This document shows positions 1-11,077 of a stretch of DNA of 64,000 nt, piece by piece. The stretch is from Macrostomum hystrix. Its lineage: Eukaryota > Platyhelminthes > Macrostomidae. The stretch is taken from NCBI GenBank assembly GCA_950097015.1, contig CATNEN010000038.1, positions 8,814,001-8,878,000 of the forward strand, written 5' to 3'. The first letter of the stretch is position 1. The number at the start of each line of letters is the position of its first letter. The translations under genes were made by a program, and so were the position numbers. The notes beneath the pieces are model-generated. The model was not told the DNA's origin. It saw nothing but the letters and a program-made list of their open reading frames with translations, and did no database searches.

Positions 1-10
1 TATAGCTCAC

Positions 11-499
11 CTGATAGATGCCGTCGATGCCTAGGGCGCTCGGCTTGCGGGCCAGAGCGAACCAGGCGCAGAACAGGTCCGGCTCCTGCGACAGGCACAG
101 CTGCAGCGCTCGCGCGAGGGTTCGCTCGGCCGGTTTCAGGCGGCGCAGCTCGCGCGCCGCGGCAGCCGATGCGTTTAACTCGCGCCAGATTTTCTGATCC
201 AGCTGGGCGTCCTTCAGTCGATCGTCGGCGTCCGAAGCCTGCTGCTCCAGCTGACTGGTTGCAGTGGCCGATGATCTATCGGGGCTGGGTGTCAGCTGGC
301 CCGCCGAGGTCCGCACTGCTGCAGACAGACTAACGGCAGCAGCCAGGGCGGCGCTGTTAACGCTGGCAAAGCTCGTCGGCGCGGAGCTGGCGGCAGCTGC
401 GGCAGCCTGGAGAGGCTGGCAAACGAGGCAGACGAGGCCGAAGATGCGCACGCTGAAGTAGCCGCTGAAGCTGCTGGTTGCCGACTTGGACGGAGACAT
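11..499 (-). CDS. Partial secreted or membrane-anchored protein, first coding exon
   Basis: An open frame of 163 codons runs from an ATG at 499 to position 11, where it meets a good splice donor (CAG|GTGAGC on the minus strand, phase 0), so the gene continues off the left edge. Residues about 15-32 (motif VRIFGLVCLVCQPLQA) form a hydrophobic segment that suits a signal peptide or anchor. An Ala/Ser-rich stretch follows, then a charged, probably helical region containing DDRLKDAQLDQKIW. I do not recognise the family. Start choice: first ATG in the frame, just upstream of the hydrophobic segment. The exon is GC-rich like the other genes here. The frame lacks stops over 489 bp in a base composition that allows them, and it has a canonical donor, so a real exon is likely. 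Its function is unknown. Confidence 0.55.
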
Positions 500-1877
500 T
501 CTCAGACTCAATTGGATTTTGGCCCTCTTTGAGCAGTGGAATCGATGGAGCTTTGCCACGAAATCTGATTCAATCTTAGCGGAAGCAGCGGCTGAAATTT
601 GAGAATTTCGGATATTTTCCTGGTCTAAGCATGACAATAGAATCAGACGGTATAATCCTCTACTGTTGCTAAACATCCGACTTGACATTCGCTGGCCAAC
701 GCTAGTCACTCGGGCAAGAAGGCGCTACGAGCGTATTCTTTTGAATAAAAGTAGATTACAGCAAGGCATACGAAAGAGAAGACTGAGCCGGGAGGAGTGC
801 AGAGGAGAGAGTGCGAGACAGGCAGCCAATCAATAAAAAGCCATCTGGGCCCCAGCCAGGCACTCCGGGGCTAGGGAGATCGAGCGAGTGACAGCCCAGC
901 CAGGGAAACCTGCAATTGCATTATCAGCTGCTGGCAACTCCCTATTACCAGGGCCTCTTAAATAAGCCCTGAAGCGAGAGAACGGGCCAGTGGGCCGGTG
1001 TCCTAAACCCTGCCTTCCTGGCTCCAGTAGGTAAGCCTCCCAGCCAACACCACAGGACGACGAGTACTACCGTGCGGGCCAGTAATTACGCCGCTAATTA
1101 GACAGGAAAATGAGAAATAAAAGTGACAAGATTCTTTTTTAGCGAAGCTGTGAGCCTTAGGAAAACATTTCCACGCGGGAATTCCAGCCTTAAATTCAGG
1201 ATCGAATACTGCTTAGTATATATGTGAAGCACAGCTTATTCATGGTGACATTTCAGCTTTCAAATCTTTCTAGGTGACGTCAGTCACGTGACTTGGATTT
1301 CTTATTGCTAAGAAACTGAACACGACCGTAAAACTTATTTATCAAGTTAAGCTTCGTATTTGTTTAACAGCAATCAGATTATGACCAGCATGAAAGCATA
1401 AACAAATCAAAGTCTGTTAATTATAACGATTGCACCTAATTGTAAGCATATTAAGCATACATCTAGATAAGAGCACCTTCAACAATACTATGTATGCTAT
1501 CTATAATAAAATAGAAAATAAATATACTAGAAATTACACCTAGCCCAGTTGTGCTAAGCTTCAATTCAAAGGTCTTTGTGTACAGCTGCTCAGTCCACGG
1601 ACTGGTGAGGCCGTCACACCAATATTTCTTTAGCAAATTGCTTCCGTTGGGGTGAGAATCGAACTCCTGACCTCTTGACCTGCTACTAGCTATTTAATGT
1701 CATCCTGATCTATATATAAGATCTAGAAAAACAGTAGATAGACCAATATAGAAGGAGAATAGAAGAATAATCTATTGATACTACTGGGCAGTAGGCAATG
1801 GAATAAATAGAAAGACAGCGTCCAGTCTCTATAGATAACAGATAGACCTATATAATCAAATAAGAGAGCATGGTGAG
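500..1877. other. Intergenic region upstream of the left-edge gene
   Basis: No supported gene. Positions 500-1100 are mixed GC and would hold the promoter and 5' untranslated region of the minus-strand gene starting at 499; I found no convincing TATA box or other site. Positions 1100-1540 are AT-rich. A SINE-like fragment lies at about 1555-1700. The interval ends at the PLPBP stop codon. Confidence 0.5.
1555..1700 (-). repeat. tRNA-derived SINE-like fragment
   Basis: Read on the minus strand, GGAGTTCGATTCTC is a Pol III B-box-like motif, preceded by AAGAGGTCA. The neighbouring CAGTCCACGGACTG recurs in the SINE copies near 2530, 7930, 17500 and 36010. A similar B-box fragment with ATCAAGAGGTCA lies at about 47530-47610. 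It looks like an old, truncated SINE copy. It is unlikely to be a functional tRNA because no complete cloverleaf is present. Confidence 0.45.
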
Positions 1878-3088
1878 TCAATCGGCCTTCTTGGCGTAGT
1901 CTCGTTCGCCAAATATTGTGCTACCAACGCGGACATTGGTGCTGCCCATTCTGATCTGGAATGGTTAGAAAATTTGAGAGCTGTGTTGTAGCCTACTATT
2001 AGTAATTAAGGCGTTAGGACATGTTAAGCTAAATTAAATTAGACAGAAGCGTCCGCTTACAGCCAGTTCAAAATCGGCCGACATGCCCATGCTGAGCTCC
2101 AGCTGCTGAGTCTCATCGCCATCCACAGTCTTCAACGCCTCGGTGACCTCCCGCCTGCACTGAAACAGACGCTCAAAGTCCGCATTCAGCTCGCCAGCGC
2201 CGGCTGGCTGATTTGACGCCTCTAGAGACCCGATGGTCATGAGGCCGGCTAGATTCAGGGCCCGACAGTTTTTAGTCACGTGACTGGCCAGGCTGACAGC
2301 CACCTCTGGCTTACAGCCGTGTTTCTGGTCCTCGCTACTGGTGTTAACCTGGAAATTATAAATACCAAATCTATTTTTAGCACACAGAGAATCCCCTTAC
2401 AATATTTATTTTAGCCGAACAGAGCTCGTGACCTTGAAGCACAGCAAGCAAGCGCCTTGCTATTATGAGAAATTCGTTTCAGGTTTTAATGCTCAGTGCG
2501 GGAGTTTGTAGATCAGTGGTTAGAGCTTCAGGACTTTTGGCCCAGGGGTCAGCCTCCCAGTCCACGGACTGAATAGCTATACAAGGCCTTCTAAAGCCTT
2601 AGAGCGTGCATTATAGGTCAATGTGTCCAAAAAGTGTGTACATTTTGGGCGCAATTGCTCACCTGAATAAAGACTCGCAGCTTTCTGCCTGCCTCGAACG
2701 CGGCAGTCTTTGTCCACTCTTTATGCAACAAGTTGGCCAGCTTCTCCGAGTCGACGGTCTCCACCGTGTCCAAATTGTTGACCTGGGCCAGCCGCCGGGC
2801 ATTCTTGGACTGGCAGTGGCCAATGAAGTGCCAGCGAATGTCGGGGCAGGCAGAGCGGATCTCGTCGCTATGCGATTTTTCGAACAATTCCTGTACATAG
2901 TTCTCGCCAAAGTACCTCTGCCCGGCGGCGTAGGCGGCGACAATGTCGGAGGCCGGTTTGGTCTTCGACACGGCGATGAGGCGCGGCAGAGTCGACGTGG
3001 ACGACGAGCCGCCTAGAGAGGCGACATTGGCGATGCGCTGCAGCACAGACTGCAGGCGGCTGGCAATTTCACTGCTACCGCTGGCCAT
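1878..3088 (-). CDS. PLPBP: Pyridoxal-phosphate homeostasis protein (PLPBP/YggS family)
   Basis: Three exons join in phase: 3088-2663, 2348-2061 and 1955-1878, giving 263 residues (human PLPBP is about 275). The family binds pyridoxal 5'-phosphate on one lysine without known catalysis and buffers free PLP in cytosol and mitochondria. The PLP lysine is K42 in LIAVSKTKP. Other family signatures are FGENYVQEL, WHFIGHCQSKN, GLMTIGS, LSMGMSADF and the C-terminal GSTNVRVGSTIFGERDY. All introns are phase 0; donors are GTGAGC and GTAAGC and acceptors are TTCCAG. The ATG at 3088 is the first in frame and puts the TIM-barrel start at the usual place. A 33-bp minisatellite begins about 80 bp upstream of the start codon and would lie in the promoter or 5' leader. 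The second intron (2349-2662) holds a SINE-like fragment. No broken motif is seen. Confidence 0.93.
2490..2625 (+). repeat. SINE-A fragment in a PLPBP intron
   Basis: The stretch GTAGATCAGTGGTTAGAGC resembles the A box of the full SINE at 17311. It is followed by CAGTCCACGGACTGAATAG, also present in that copy. The middle is deleted. It lies antisense within the second intron of PLPBP. Confidence 0.45.
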
Positions 3089-3170
3089 TCACTTATTAGT
3101 AGTATTGTGGCTGAATCCGCTCAGATACCTGCGGCTTGGAAAGTTAAACTAACAGATTAGGGTTAAAACA

Positions 3171-4170
3171 CCTGACCTGACAGCTGAGGCTATTAGCTAA
3201 TTGATACACCTGACAGCTGAGGCTATTAGCTAATTGATACACCTGACAGCTGAGGCTATTAGCTAATTGATACACCTGACAGCTGAGGCTATTTGTTGAT
3301 TGATAGACCTGACAGCTGAGGCTATTAGCTAATTGATACACCTGACAGCTGAGGCTATTTGTTGATTGATAGACCTGTCAGCTGAGGCTATTTGTTGATT
3401 GATAGACCTGTCAGCTGAGGCTATTTGTTGATTGATAGACCTGTCAGCTGAGGCTATTTGTTGATTGATACACCTGACAGCTGAGGCTACTAGCTAATTG
3501 ATACACCTGACAGCTGAGGCTATCAGCTAATTGATACACCTGACAGCTGAGGCTACTAGCTAATTGATACACCTGACAGCTGAGGCTACTAGCTAATTGA
3601 TACACCTGACAGCTGAGGCTACTAGCTAATTGATACACCTGACAGCTGAGGCTATCAGCTAATTGATACAATTGACAGCTGATGCTATTTGCTAATTGAT
3701 ACACCTGACAGCTGAGGCTATTAGCTAATTGATACACCTGACAGCTGAGGCTATTAGCTAATTGATACACCTGACAGCTGAGGCTATTAGCTAATTGATA
3801 CACCTGACAGCTGAGGCTATTAGCTAATTGATACACCTGACAGCTGATGCTATTAGCTAATTGATACAACTGACAGCTGAGGCTATCAGATAATTGATAC
3901 AATTGACAGCTGATGCTATTAGCTAATTGATACACCTGACAGCTGATGCTATTAGCTAATTGATACACCTGACAGCTGAGGCTATTTGTTGATTGATACA
4001 CCTGACAGCTGAGGTTATTAGCTAATTGATACACCTGACATCTAAGGCTATCAGATAATTGATACAATTGACAGCTGAGGCTATCAGATAATTGATACAA
4101 TTGACAGCTGAGGCTATCAGATAATTGATACAATTGACAGCTGATGCTATTAGCTAATTGATACACCAGA
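3171..4170. repeat. Minisatellite, 33-bp unit, about 30 copies
   Basis: Tandem units containing CCTGACAGCTGAGGCTATTA and GCTAATTGATACA, with variant positions (TTTGTTGATTGATAGA, CAGATAATTGATACAATT). The 33-bp period is a multiple of three and lacks stops in one frame, which yields an artificial 240-codon minus-strand frame; I do not call it coding. It lies directly upstream of PLPBP. Each unit holds the E-box hexamer CAGCTG. Confidence 0.95.
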
Positions 4171-4702
4171 CAATTTTTGAAGACTTAAATAATCGAATAC
4201 AAATGATGAAGCAACTAAAATAAGTAAAAACAAGTTCCCACCTACAAAGTAAATTAAAATGAACCAGATAAATAGAATGCAGCTTTAGTTAAGAAACTCA
4301 GTCTTATAAATCAGCTACTGAAATCTACAAACTCTGCATTGAGAAGGCAATCGCAATGCAACACATCAGGAAATCACAAAGATGGCAATGAAACAAACAA
4401 CAGCAGAGGCCTCATTTCGTGTGTCTTTGGATGATGGAAACAGGGAAACAGTAAACGCAAAATGTCACAACACAAAATGTGAGTCTACAGCGGTGCTTGG
4501 AGATTGTGCAGTTTTAGTGCGAATCATCTCTGAATAAATAGGCGGCCAAAGTTTGGCCATAAACAAAAGGCAATAAAGTTGAAATTTCTGCAAATCGAAG
4601 GTCAGAAGAGACTGTGAGACAAGCAAGGACTTACAAAATCCCTTTACAATTTAATCCCCAGCTTGGCCCGGCCTATTGGCTATTAATTCTGTGCATTTAT
4701 TA

Positions 4703-4726
4703 TTTAATCGGCCTAGGCCGATTAAA
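4703..4726. repeat. Perfect 24-bp palindrome
   Basis: The half-site TTTAATCGGCCT is followed by its exact reverse complement. No larger element edges are visible around it. Confidence 0.8.
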
Positions 4727-4804
4727 CATATAGTCTATGGTCACAGTTGCTGTAAACAGTTTTAGGTTTTCCATCTCGTGAGCCGACCAAGCTTTAGGAT
4801 TAAA

Positions 4805-4951
4805 TACTATAATACCCCCCTGAAATCGTTGTCTATGGCCTAGGAACGGATTCGGACTGAGCTTCTGGGCCTCGGCTTCGCCTCGGCCAAGAAACGCGTC
4901 CTCAGCCTTTCCTAGGCCAAAGAAACGAAATCAGGGGGGTATTATTCTATA
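4805..4951. mobile_element. MITE-like foldback element, about 147 bp
   Basis: Inverted arms of about 43 bp share the cores ATAATACCCCCCTGA and GGCCTAGGAA: the left arm is at about 4805-4848, the right arm at about 4907-4951. The 60-bp centre is GC-rich with its own short inverted repeats (GGCCTCGGC). It has no coding capacity. Target-site duplications are not clear. Confidence 0.6.
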
Positions 4952-5353
4952 CTTATTTCCCCTAGATGCTGCTACTGCAATTGGTATGCATCTGCATGCA
5001 AATATGTTTATTTTACTAAAAAACGCAGTTAAGAAGTACAAGCAAATTACAAAGGAAATAAAACAACACAAATAATGAGAGAAAATGAAAATAATTAGGC
5101 GTGCAAAAATCTGTAAATATTAACAAATAAAACTTTAACATAATCATGACAGACTACGAAGTGAATAGAGCAAAAAAGTAATTAGCTACGCAAAGGATAT
5201 GAAAATTAGAAACATGAATCTCATAGTTAGATGCAAATGATCATCATCTAGATTGTATGCAGTTAATTTTATGCCACTGATGAGACTTCCGCATCAGTTA
5301 GTCTGTCTGTCGAGACAGCATGCAATCAGTTAGCAGTGACAATAAAATAGCAT

Positions 5354-6122
5354 TTAAAATGTATTCGGCGCCACAGCGTTGAGATCTCGAAACACCGTGG
5401 AGTTCTTGCGCTTCCTGGACACTCCTTCGACAATTGCACCGGCCAAAGCCGAAGAAATGGAGCCGTCACTGCTGCTGCTGCTGCTGCTGCTATTACTGCA
5501 ACACTGCGGCAAAAACAGGCAGCCAGCCAGTATAAATGTGCTCAGTGTACTTGAGTCTCCAGTTGATGCAGCTGACTGGCTAAGCTTCATCCGCTTAGGC
5601 GGACTGGGCAACTCCTGTTTGTCCGGCTCCTTGGCAGTCTGCTCATTGGCGACGCAGCAGCAGGTCCTTGTTGAGGACCGGCGACCGGGAAACAGCAGCA
5701 GGCCGGGTAGGCCGCGGCACAGCCAGGAGGAGCTGCCGATGTTGCCGCCGGTGGGTCTGTCAGCGCCGCACATCCTGCCACAGTTTGCACTGAACTTACA
5801 GTTATAGCAAAATCAGTTTCGCTACACACAGCTGCGGTGCGAGTGGCTAGCAAGCAGGCCTCGCTAAAACAAAGAAATCATTTAAATAAGTTTTCATTAA
5901 ACCACTCTATACTGGATAACTAGATATTATAAATAGAATGTGCACAAACTAGCAGCTCTGCTAAATGAACAGTCTAGTCAAAGAGGAGACCTATTTATGG
6001 AGCATCTGAGTACTTAGTAACTACTCACAGCGCAAGTTCAGCCAGTCAAAACTGGTACCGAACCGAGCAGCATCACAATTATGGAAATGACGGATTAACG
6101 GGCTAGACGCAACCGGATCCAT
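5354..6122 (-). CDS. Candidate multi-exon gene of unknown function (weak)
   Basis: Three exon-like pieces lie on the minus strand. One begins with an ATG at 6122 (MDPVASSPLIRHFHN...) and runs to a GTGAGT donor near 6029. A second, about 5867-5802, encodes EACLLATRTAAVCSETD between a TTTGTTTTAG acceptor and a GTAAGT donor. A third frame ends at 5354 and contains PPKRMKLSQS, a possible nuclear localisation signal, a serine run, and VSRKRKNSTVF before the stop. I could not join the pieces in phase, so either an exon is missed, the frames are wrong, or this is not one gene. The opposite strand is also open over part of this region, which lowers confidence. I do not recognise a family. Confidence 0.25.
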
Positions 6123-6354
6123 GTTTAAAACAACAATGTCAAATAAACTGAAAATCAAAACCCTCACCAAGGATTGGCTAATTGTCCAAAAAGGCCACAT
6201 TAATATTGTCTTGCTTTTAAAGCAGTGTTTTTCCTTTTTAAAAAAACTGTAACATTTTCGGCACAATAAACAATATGGCGTCAACTTTTTAGAGAACAGC
6301 TGGTAAAATGCGATTGACAAAAAGTTATTTTCAATGTTATATAAGTGGGAAGAC

Positions 6355-6690
6355 TAAGGGAAAGGGGTAATAATTAACCTGAAGATTCAGGTTAAGGGGT
6401 AATGATCGACCTGAAGGTCAGGCTAAGGGGTAATGATCGACCTGAAGGTTCAGGTTAAGGGGTAATGATCGACCTGAAGGTCAGGTTACGGGCTAATGAT
6501 CGACCTGAAGGTTCAGGTTAAGGGGCAATAATCGACCTGAAGATTCAGGTTACGGGGTAATGATCGACCTGAAGATTCAGGTTAAGGGGTAATGATCGAC
6601 CTGAAGATTCAGGTTAAGGGGCAATAATCGACCTGAAGATTCAGGTAACGGGGTAATGATCGACCTGAAGATTCAGTGAAAGGGGTGAGA
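6355..6690. repeat. Minisatellite, about 32-bp unit, about 10 copies
   Basis: Units alternate AAGGGGTAATGATCG with ACCTGAAGATTCAGGT or close variants. The second part is a near-perfect palindrome, so each unit could form a small hairpin. It lies between the weak candidate gene and the 3' end of neurochondrin. Confidence 0.9.
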
Positions 6691-6885
6691 GTTTATTTGA
6701 AGACTATGGGAAAAGGAAATGGCCCATCAAAACACTCGAAAAACGGGTAATAATCGACATTCAGGGACATATCGATACTAAGCGATTGTGCTCAAGAATA
6801 CACCTATTGGAGAACAAAAGTGAGCAGTAAAATATCGCACAGCTAAGGTAACATTCCGGGATGTATCCAATATCGTGAGCCTAAA

Positions 6886-9818
6886 TCACCGGGCATCGGT
6901 AAACTGAGCAGCGGTCTGGGCGAAGGCGGCCAGTTCCTCGAATTCTGGCCGACCTAACACTGACTCGCTTCGGCGAACAATCCGACCCAGCAGTTGAGCA
7001 ATCTGCTCCGAGCTGGAGGTCCTGGCACAGTCGGGATGCTCGGCCAGCAGCTCGCCCGTCAGACGCAGAGTCAACATCCGCAGCTCAGCAACGCCATCTT
7101 CATCGCCGCCGTCGCAATCGGACTGATCATCGTCCGTAGAAGAGAAATCGCTTGGCGAACAGGAGTCAATGTGGCGCAGAGAATATAGCAGTAGACTGTG
7201 CGCGGTGGCCACACTGGGATGCGGATTGAGCTTCAGCTGCAGAGCCAGCTTCAGAGAAGCCAGAGCCAGCACTAACAGTGACAGAGAATCGCTGCTCGAT
7301 CCGCTAGGTGTTGGATTCGCCTGATGATCAGTCAAATAGTCTGTGAGCACAGTGATCATATCTGACAGTTGCTGGCCCGTGAAACACAGAGCGTTGGCCT
7401 CGCATGACTCACTGACTGAGTGAGCCTGGCCAATGGTGAGATTGAGAAGAACGTTAGCCAGCGGGGACAGGGCACATGACGACGTGGACGACGCTGCAAG
7501 GGTCAGCTGACGGGACAGACAGGCGGACATTAGGTGGGCCACAAGAGCGCGGCCGTGGACGGTCGTACGCAGCAGGTCCACGCCGCTGTCTGAGGCTGTC
7601 AGGCTGCACAGGTAGGGCAGGGCGGCCCTGCAGAGATTGGTGGGATGAAAGTAAATTAATGTTTATTTACGTTTGGAGTATGTTCTAAAAATTGGAAATT
7701 CTAAGTGAGTTTTAGGGAAGCTTATTATAAGCAAGTAGTTGAAACTGTAAATCCACTCTAAATCCTGAGGTTAGACAGCTTCGGTATTTTTATCGCGAGG
7801 TCGGTAGTTTGAATCTCGAATGCAACCACGAGCAAGAAACTTTATTCCCCAGTGCTTCAGTTTATCCGGATTTCAAACGGGTACCAGCATCAGCTGGTGT
7901 AGACATTTGGGTGGGTGTGACAGCCTTCTCAGTGCACGGACTGAACCGTTGAACACAGCCCGGATTGTGCCACTAGCTGCCACTAGTCTAAGTGGGCTAG
8001 GTGAAGTTAAACAACTGTGAAATTTCAGAATTGTAGCAGCATGCATTGGGATCGATTTTGGGTACACCACCTAACTTTGACAAACAGGATATTTGTACAC
8101 CCAGTGAGTGTGCAACATTCCATTTCCTGGCGTACACACCTGGAAACATCGTCAGCGTCCTCCAACCACTCGGCATCAACAGCCTCCTCTCCTCCAGATG
8201 TCATTAGCCAGCAGAGTAGACGCACAAATCCATCCTGGCCTCGGCCATCGGTGGTGTCGTCAATGAAGTTCGGGCGCTGTCCGCTTAACTGCTCGACCAG
8301 TTCGCCGCCTTCGCTGAGCCACAGGCAAAGGCAGCGGGCGCAGGCAGCGAGGAAAAGGCGCAGCGGACGGCTACTGGCTTTGGCTGACTCCGTCTTGTTC
8401 AAGACGCTGTTGGCAGCGGCAACCAAGCGGTCCAACAGGAGATCAAAGGCACCGCGGAGCCTACTAAGAAGGCGCTCCATCAAGTCCGGCCTGGGCATCG
8501 GATCCGACTGCTGCAGCAGCCGCCGCAGAGTCTCTTCCAGCAGGACAAAGCAGGCGCCGAGAGTCTCCCGGTGCTGTGAATTGGCGGCCACAAGTTCAAA
8601 GGCGCGATCGCTTTCGTCGGCCAAGTTTAGGCGGACATCGATTTCCAAAGCGGCTAAGGATCCAATCAGGAACTGCAGATCGGACTCAGCTACGACCTGA
8701 GAACATTTCTTTCCACCCGCGCTAGGCTTTGGCGAGTCCAGAATGTCGGATAGGCCGCGTGGACTGGCCGAAGCCAGGTTGGCTAACAAAGAGAGGCTCG
8801 CAGCACGAAGGCTTCGATTGCCCAGAAGGCCGGGCATCACCGGTCGGAGCTGTTTCGCCAGATCGCCAGAAACAATTGTGGAGCAACTGGAAGTTGCGTA
8901 GGACAGAAGTTGACTAGCGAATTGTAGAATAGTAGCGATGCGCGATTCGCTTGTCTTCCTGTTATTGCCCTCTGTTGACTCGCATTCTTGAGCTTGGACT
9001 TTGCCAGTCTGGGATTTCCCTAGGGATTCCCCAGTCGGGGATTTCATTAGGGATTCCCCAGTCTGGGATTTCCCTGAAGTTTCTCCAGTTCGGGAATTTC
9101 CATAACCAGCATTGGATGGCGATGTCTCACAATCGTATTCCACAATAACTTCTTTCACTAGATGTGTCAACAGTTGATCAATCGGGTCTGCCAGGCGATC
9201 GAGTACACCAGCGAAGGCGCATCGGTCCAGAACCACGAAAGCAAGTCTCAAGCTGCTCTCCCAGTCTGACTGGAGGTTAATTACGGCTTGCGTAAGCGTT
9301 GCAATCAAAGGCGACTTTGCCAAGATCTCCCGGCACTGCTCAAGTTTCAATCCATTAGAAATATGGTACAACGCCCGATGGAGCTGGTCGACGAGTTGAC
9401 GAGCTTCATCACTAGTCGCTTCGTCAGCAACTGCGGGCTGCCATCGGGCCAGACAGCAGCACAGGCCAGCTAGCAGTGAGTCGAAGTCAGGCCGACTAGC
9501 GAGTCCTTCCAGATCCCGCTCTGCCAGATGGCCCAAAACAGACACAGCAACGGAGGCGTGCGCCAGTGCGTCGCCGGAGTCGCCAGCATCCTCTTCAACA
9601 GACAGCAGGCGGAGCAGAAAGTCGGCATCGATGCGAGCGAAGACAGAGCGGGCCTCGGCCTCGGTGAGGCCGGGCAGCTGGCGGGCGGTCAGCAGGAGGG
9701 CGGCCACTCTGTCGTTGTCGGTACCGGCCCGAGCCAAAGCCTTGGCGCACAGGACGGCGCCAGAGCCAACTGGCGATTTGCTGCGCTTTTCCGACTGGAA
9801 TAGCGTTTTGGAGGGCAT
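6886..9818 (-). CDS. NCDN: Neurochondrin homologue
   Basis: Two exons, 9818-8140 and 7627-6886, join in phase 2 (CCAG|GTGTGT donor, CTGCAG acceptor) to give 806 residues; human neurochondrin is 729. The family is a cytosolic armadillo/HEAT-like helical-repeat protein of neurons that affects neurite outgrowth and CaMKII and mGluR5 signalling. Supporting segments are NDRVAALLLTARQLPGL followed by a VFARIDADFLLRLL stretch near the N-terminus, the LIGSLAALEIDVRLNLADE segment, and the FLAACARCLCLWLSE helix, which parallel the vertebrate protein in order. The C-terminal third is weakly similar. An in-frame TAG lies 15 bp upstream of the ATG at 9818, and a possible acceptor (ACTGCTAG) overlaps it, as expected if trans-splicing occurs. 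The intron (7628-8139) holds a SINE fragment. An acidic run (SSTDDDQSDCDGGDEDG) sits in the last exon. Confidence 0.8.
7770..8005 (+). repeat. SINE-A copy (degenerate) in the neurochondrin intron
   Basis: Shares GGGTACCAGCATCAGCTGG, TGGGTGTGACAGCC and CACGGACTGAACCG with the full copy at 17311-17636. The tRNA-like head is decayed (GTCGGTAGTTTGAATCTCG in place of the B box). It is antisense to NCDN. Confidence 0.7.
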
Positions 9819-9934
9819 TAACCAGCGATACTACTAGCAGTAGGCTATACGTGCAACAGAGGCAAGATGATTTGCCTTTGGGCAGATTATTGGGTGGACT
9901 AAGCGCATTATTTAGGATTCATGGTGGTTCTATT

Positions 9935-10540
9935 AAAACTAAAGGGATAATCTAAATACAAAGGGAATAATCTAGAAACTAAGGGGATAATCTAGAAACT
10001 AAGGGGATAATCTAGAAACTAAGGGGATAATCTAGAAACTAAGGGGATAATCTAGAAACTAAGGGGATAATCTAGAAACTAAGGGGATAATCTAGAAACT
10101 AAGGGAATAATCTAGAAACTAAGAGGATAATCTAGAAACTAAGGGGATAATCTAGAAACTAAGGGGATAATCTAGAAACTAAGGGGATAATCTAGAAACT
10201 AAGGGGATAATCTAGAAACTAAGGGGATAATCTAGAAACTAAGGGAATAATCTAGAAACTAAGAGGATAATCTAGAAACTAAGGGGATAATCTAGAAACT
10301 AAGGGGATAATCTAGAAACTAAGGGGATAATCTAGAAACTAAGGGGATAATCTAGAAACTAAGGGGATAATCTAGAAACTAAGGGGATAAGCTAGAAACT
10401 AAGGGGATAATCTAGAAACTAAGGGGATAATCTAGAAACTAAGGGGATAATCTAGAAACTAAGGGGATAATCTAGAAACTAAGGGGATAATCTAGAAACT
10501 AAGGTAAACTAAGATAATCTAGAAACAAAGGGATTATCAA
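9935..10540. repeat. Minisatellite, 20-bp unit, about 29 copies
   Basis: The unit AAGGGGATAATCTAGAAACT is repeated almost without change. A few variants (AAGGGAATAA, AAGAGGATAA) recur about 120 bp apart, which indicates duplication of multi-unit blocks. It lies between the 3' end of GNPTG and the 5' end of NCDN. Confidence 0.97.
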
Positions 10541-11077
10541 AAAACTAACGGGATAATTAAGAAACTAAGGGGAATAATTTAAAGACGAAGATTATCACTA
10601 AACTACTTGGACAGATTAGAAACACCTATAAGAGGACTATTTTTAAAACAGATTGTGCCTAAAATGTATTTCACAAAATACAAAAAATGCAAAAAATGAC
10701 AACTTTTTGATCCAACAAGTTTAGAATTTGTTTTAAACGGGAAAAATTTGAAAAGGATTATTGAAATCATTTAAAAAAACTAACCACAATCTGTGCAAAA
10801 ATGCATTAAAAGATATTACACCAATAGCAACAGCATCAAAGATTCCTGGAAAAGCTATTCGTTTGTAAAAAAAATCAAGCAGGGAATATTGAAAACAAGC
10901 AAATTGAGCATTAAATGAACAGTACAACAATGTAGAATGTTGCATAACCTTTATGCGTGCGATATTTGCTGCGAATTGCGCACTTTTCATTGAAACATGA
11001 GCATTAATGAAAGACTAATTGCGAATAGTGAAAGTACATTGCATAGCATGCAGATAATTAGAATGTGATAGGATTAA
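10541..11077. other. AT-rich 3' flank of GNPTG
   Basis: Downstream of the GNPTG stop on the minus strand, with decaying copies of the 20-bp repeat to about 10600. No other supported feature. Confidence 0.5.

Larger units (their letters stand above)
4171..5353. other. Intergenic AT-rich DNA with a palindrome and a MITE-like element
   Basis: No gene is supported. The stretch contains a 24-bp perfect palindrome (4703-4726) and a foldback element (4805-4951); both are listed separately. The remainder shows neither open frames nor repeats that I can place. Confidence 0.5.

Noticed and set aside
3144-4166. Minus-strand 240-codon frame of YQLANSLSCQV repeats
   Set aside because: Byproduct of the stop-free 33-bp minisatellite; unit variants change at the same rate at all codon positions by eye.
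5379-5807. Plus-strand frame with a poly-Leu run
   Set aside because: The leucine run is a CTG repeat read in one of several open frames; no signal-peptide start or splice support.
8017-8700. Plus-strand 227-codon Arg/Ser-rich frame
   Set aside because: Antisense shadow of the neurochondrin exon.
9935-10540. CRISPR-like regular array
   Set aside because: Units are contiguous with no variable spacers, and the window is eukaryotic.
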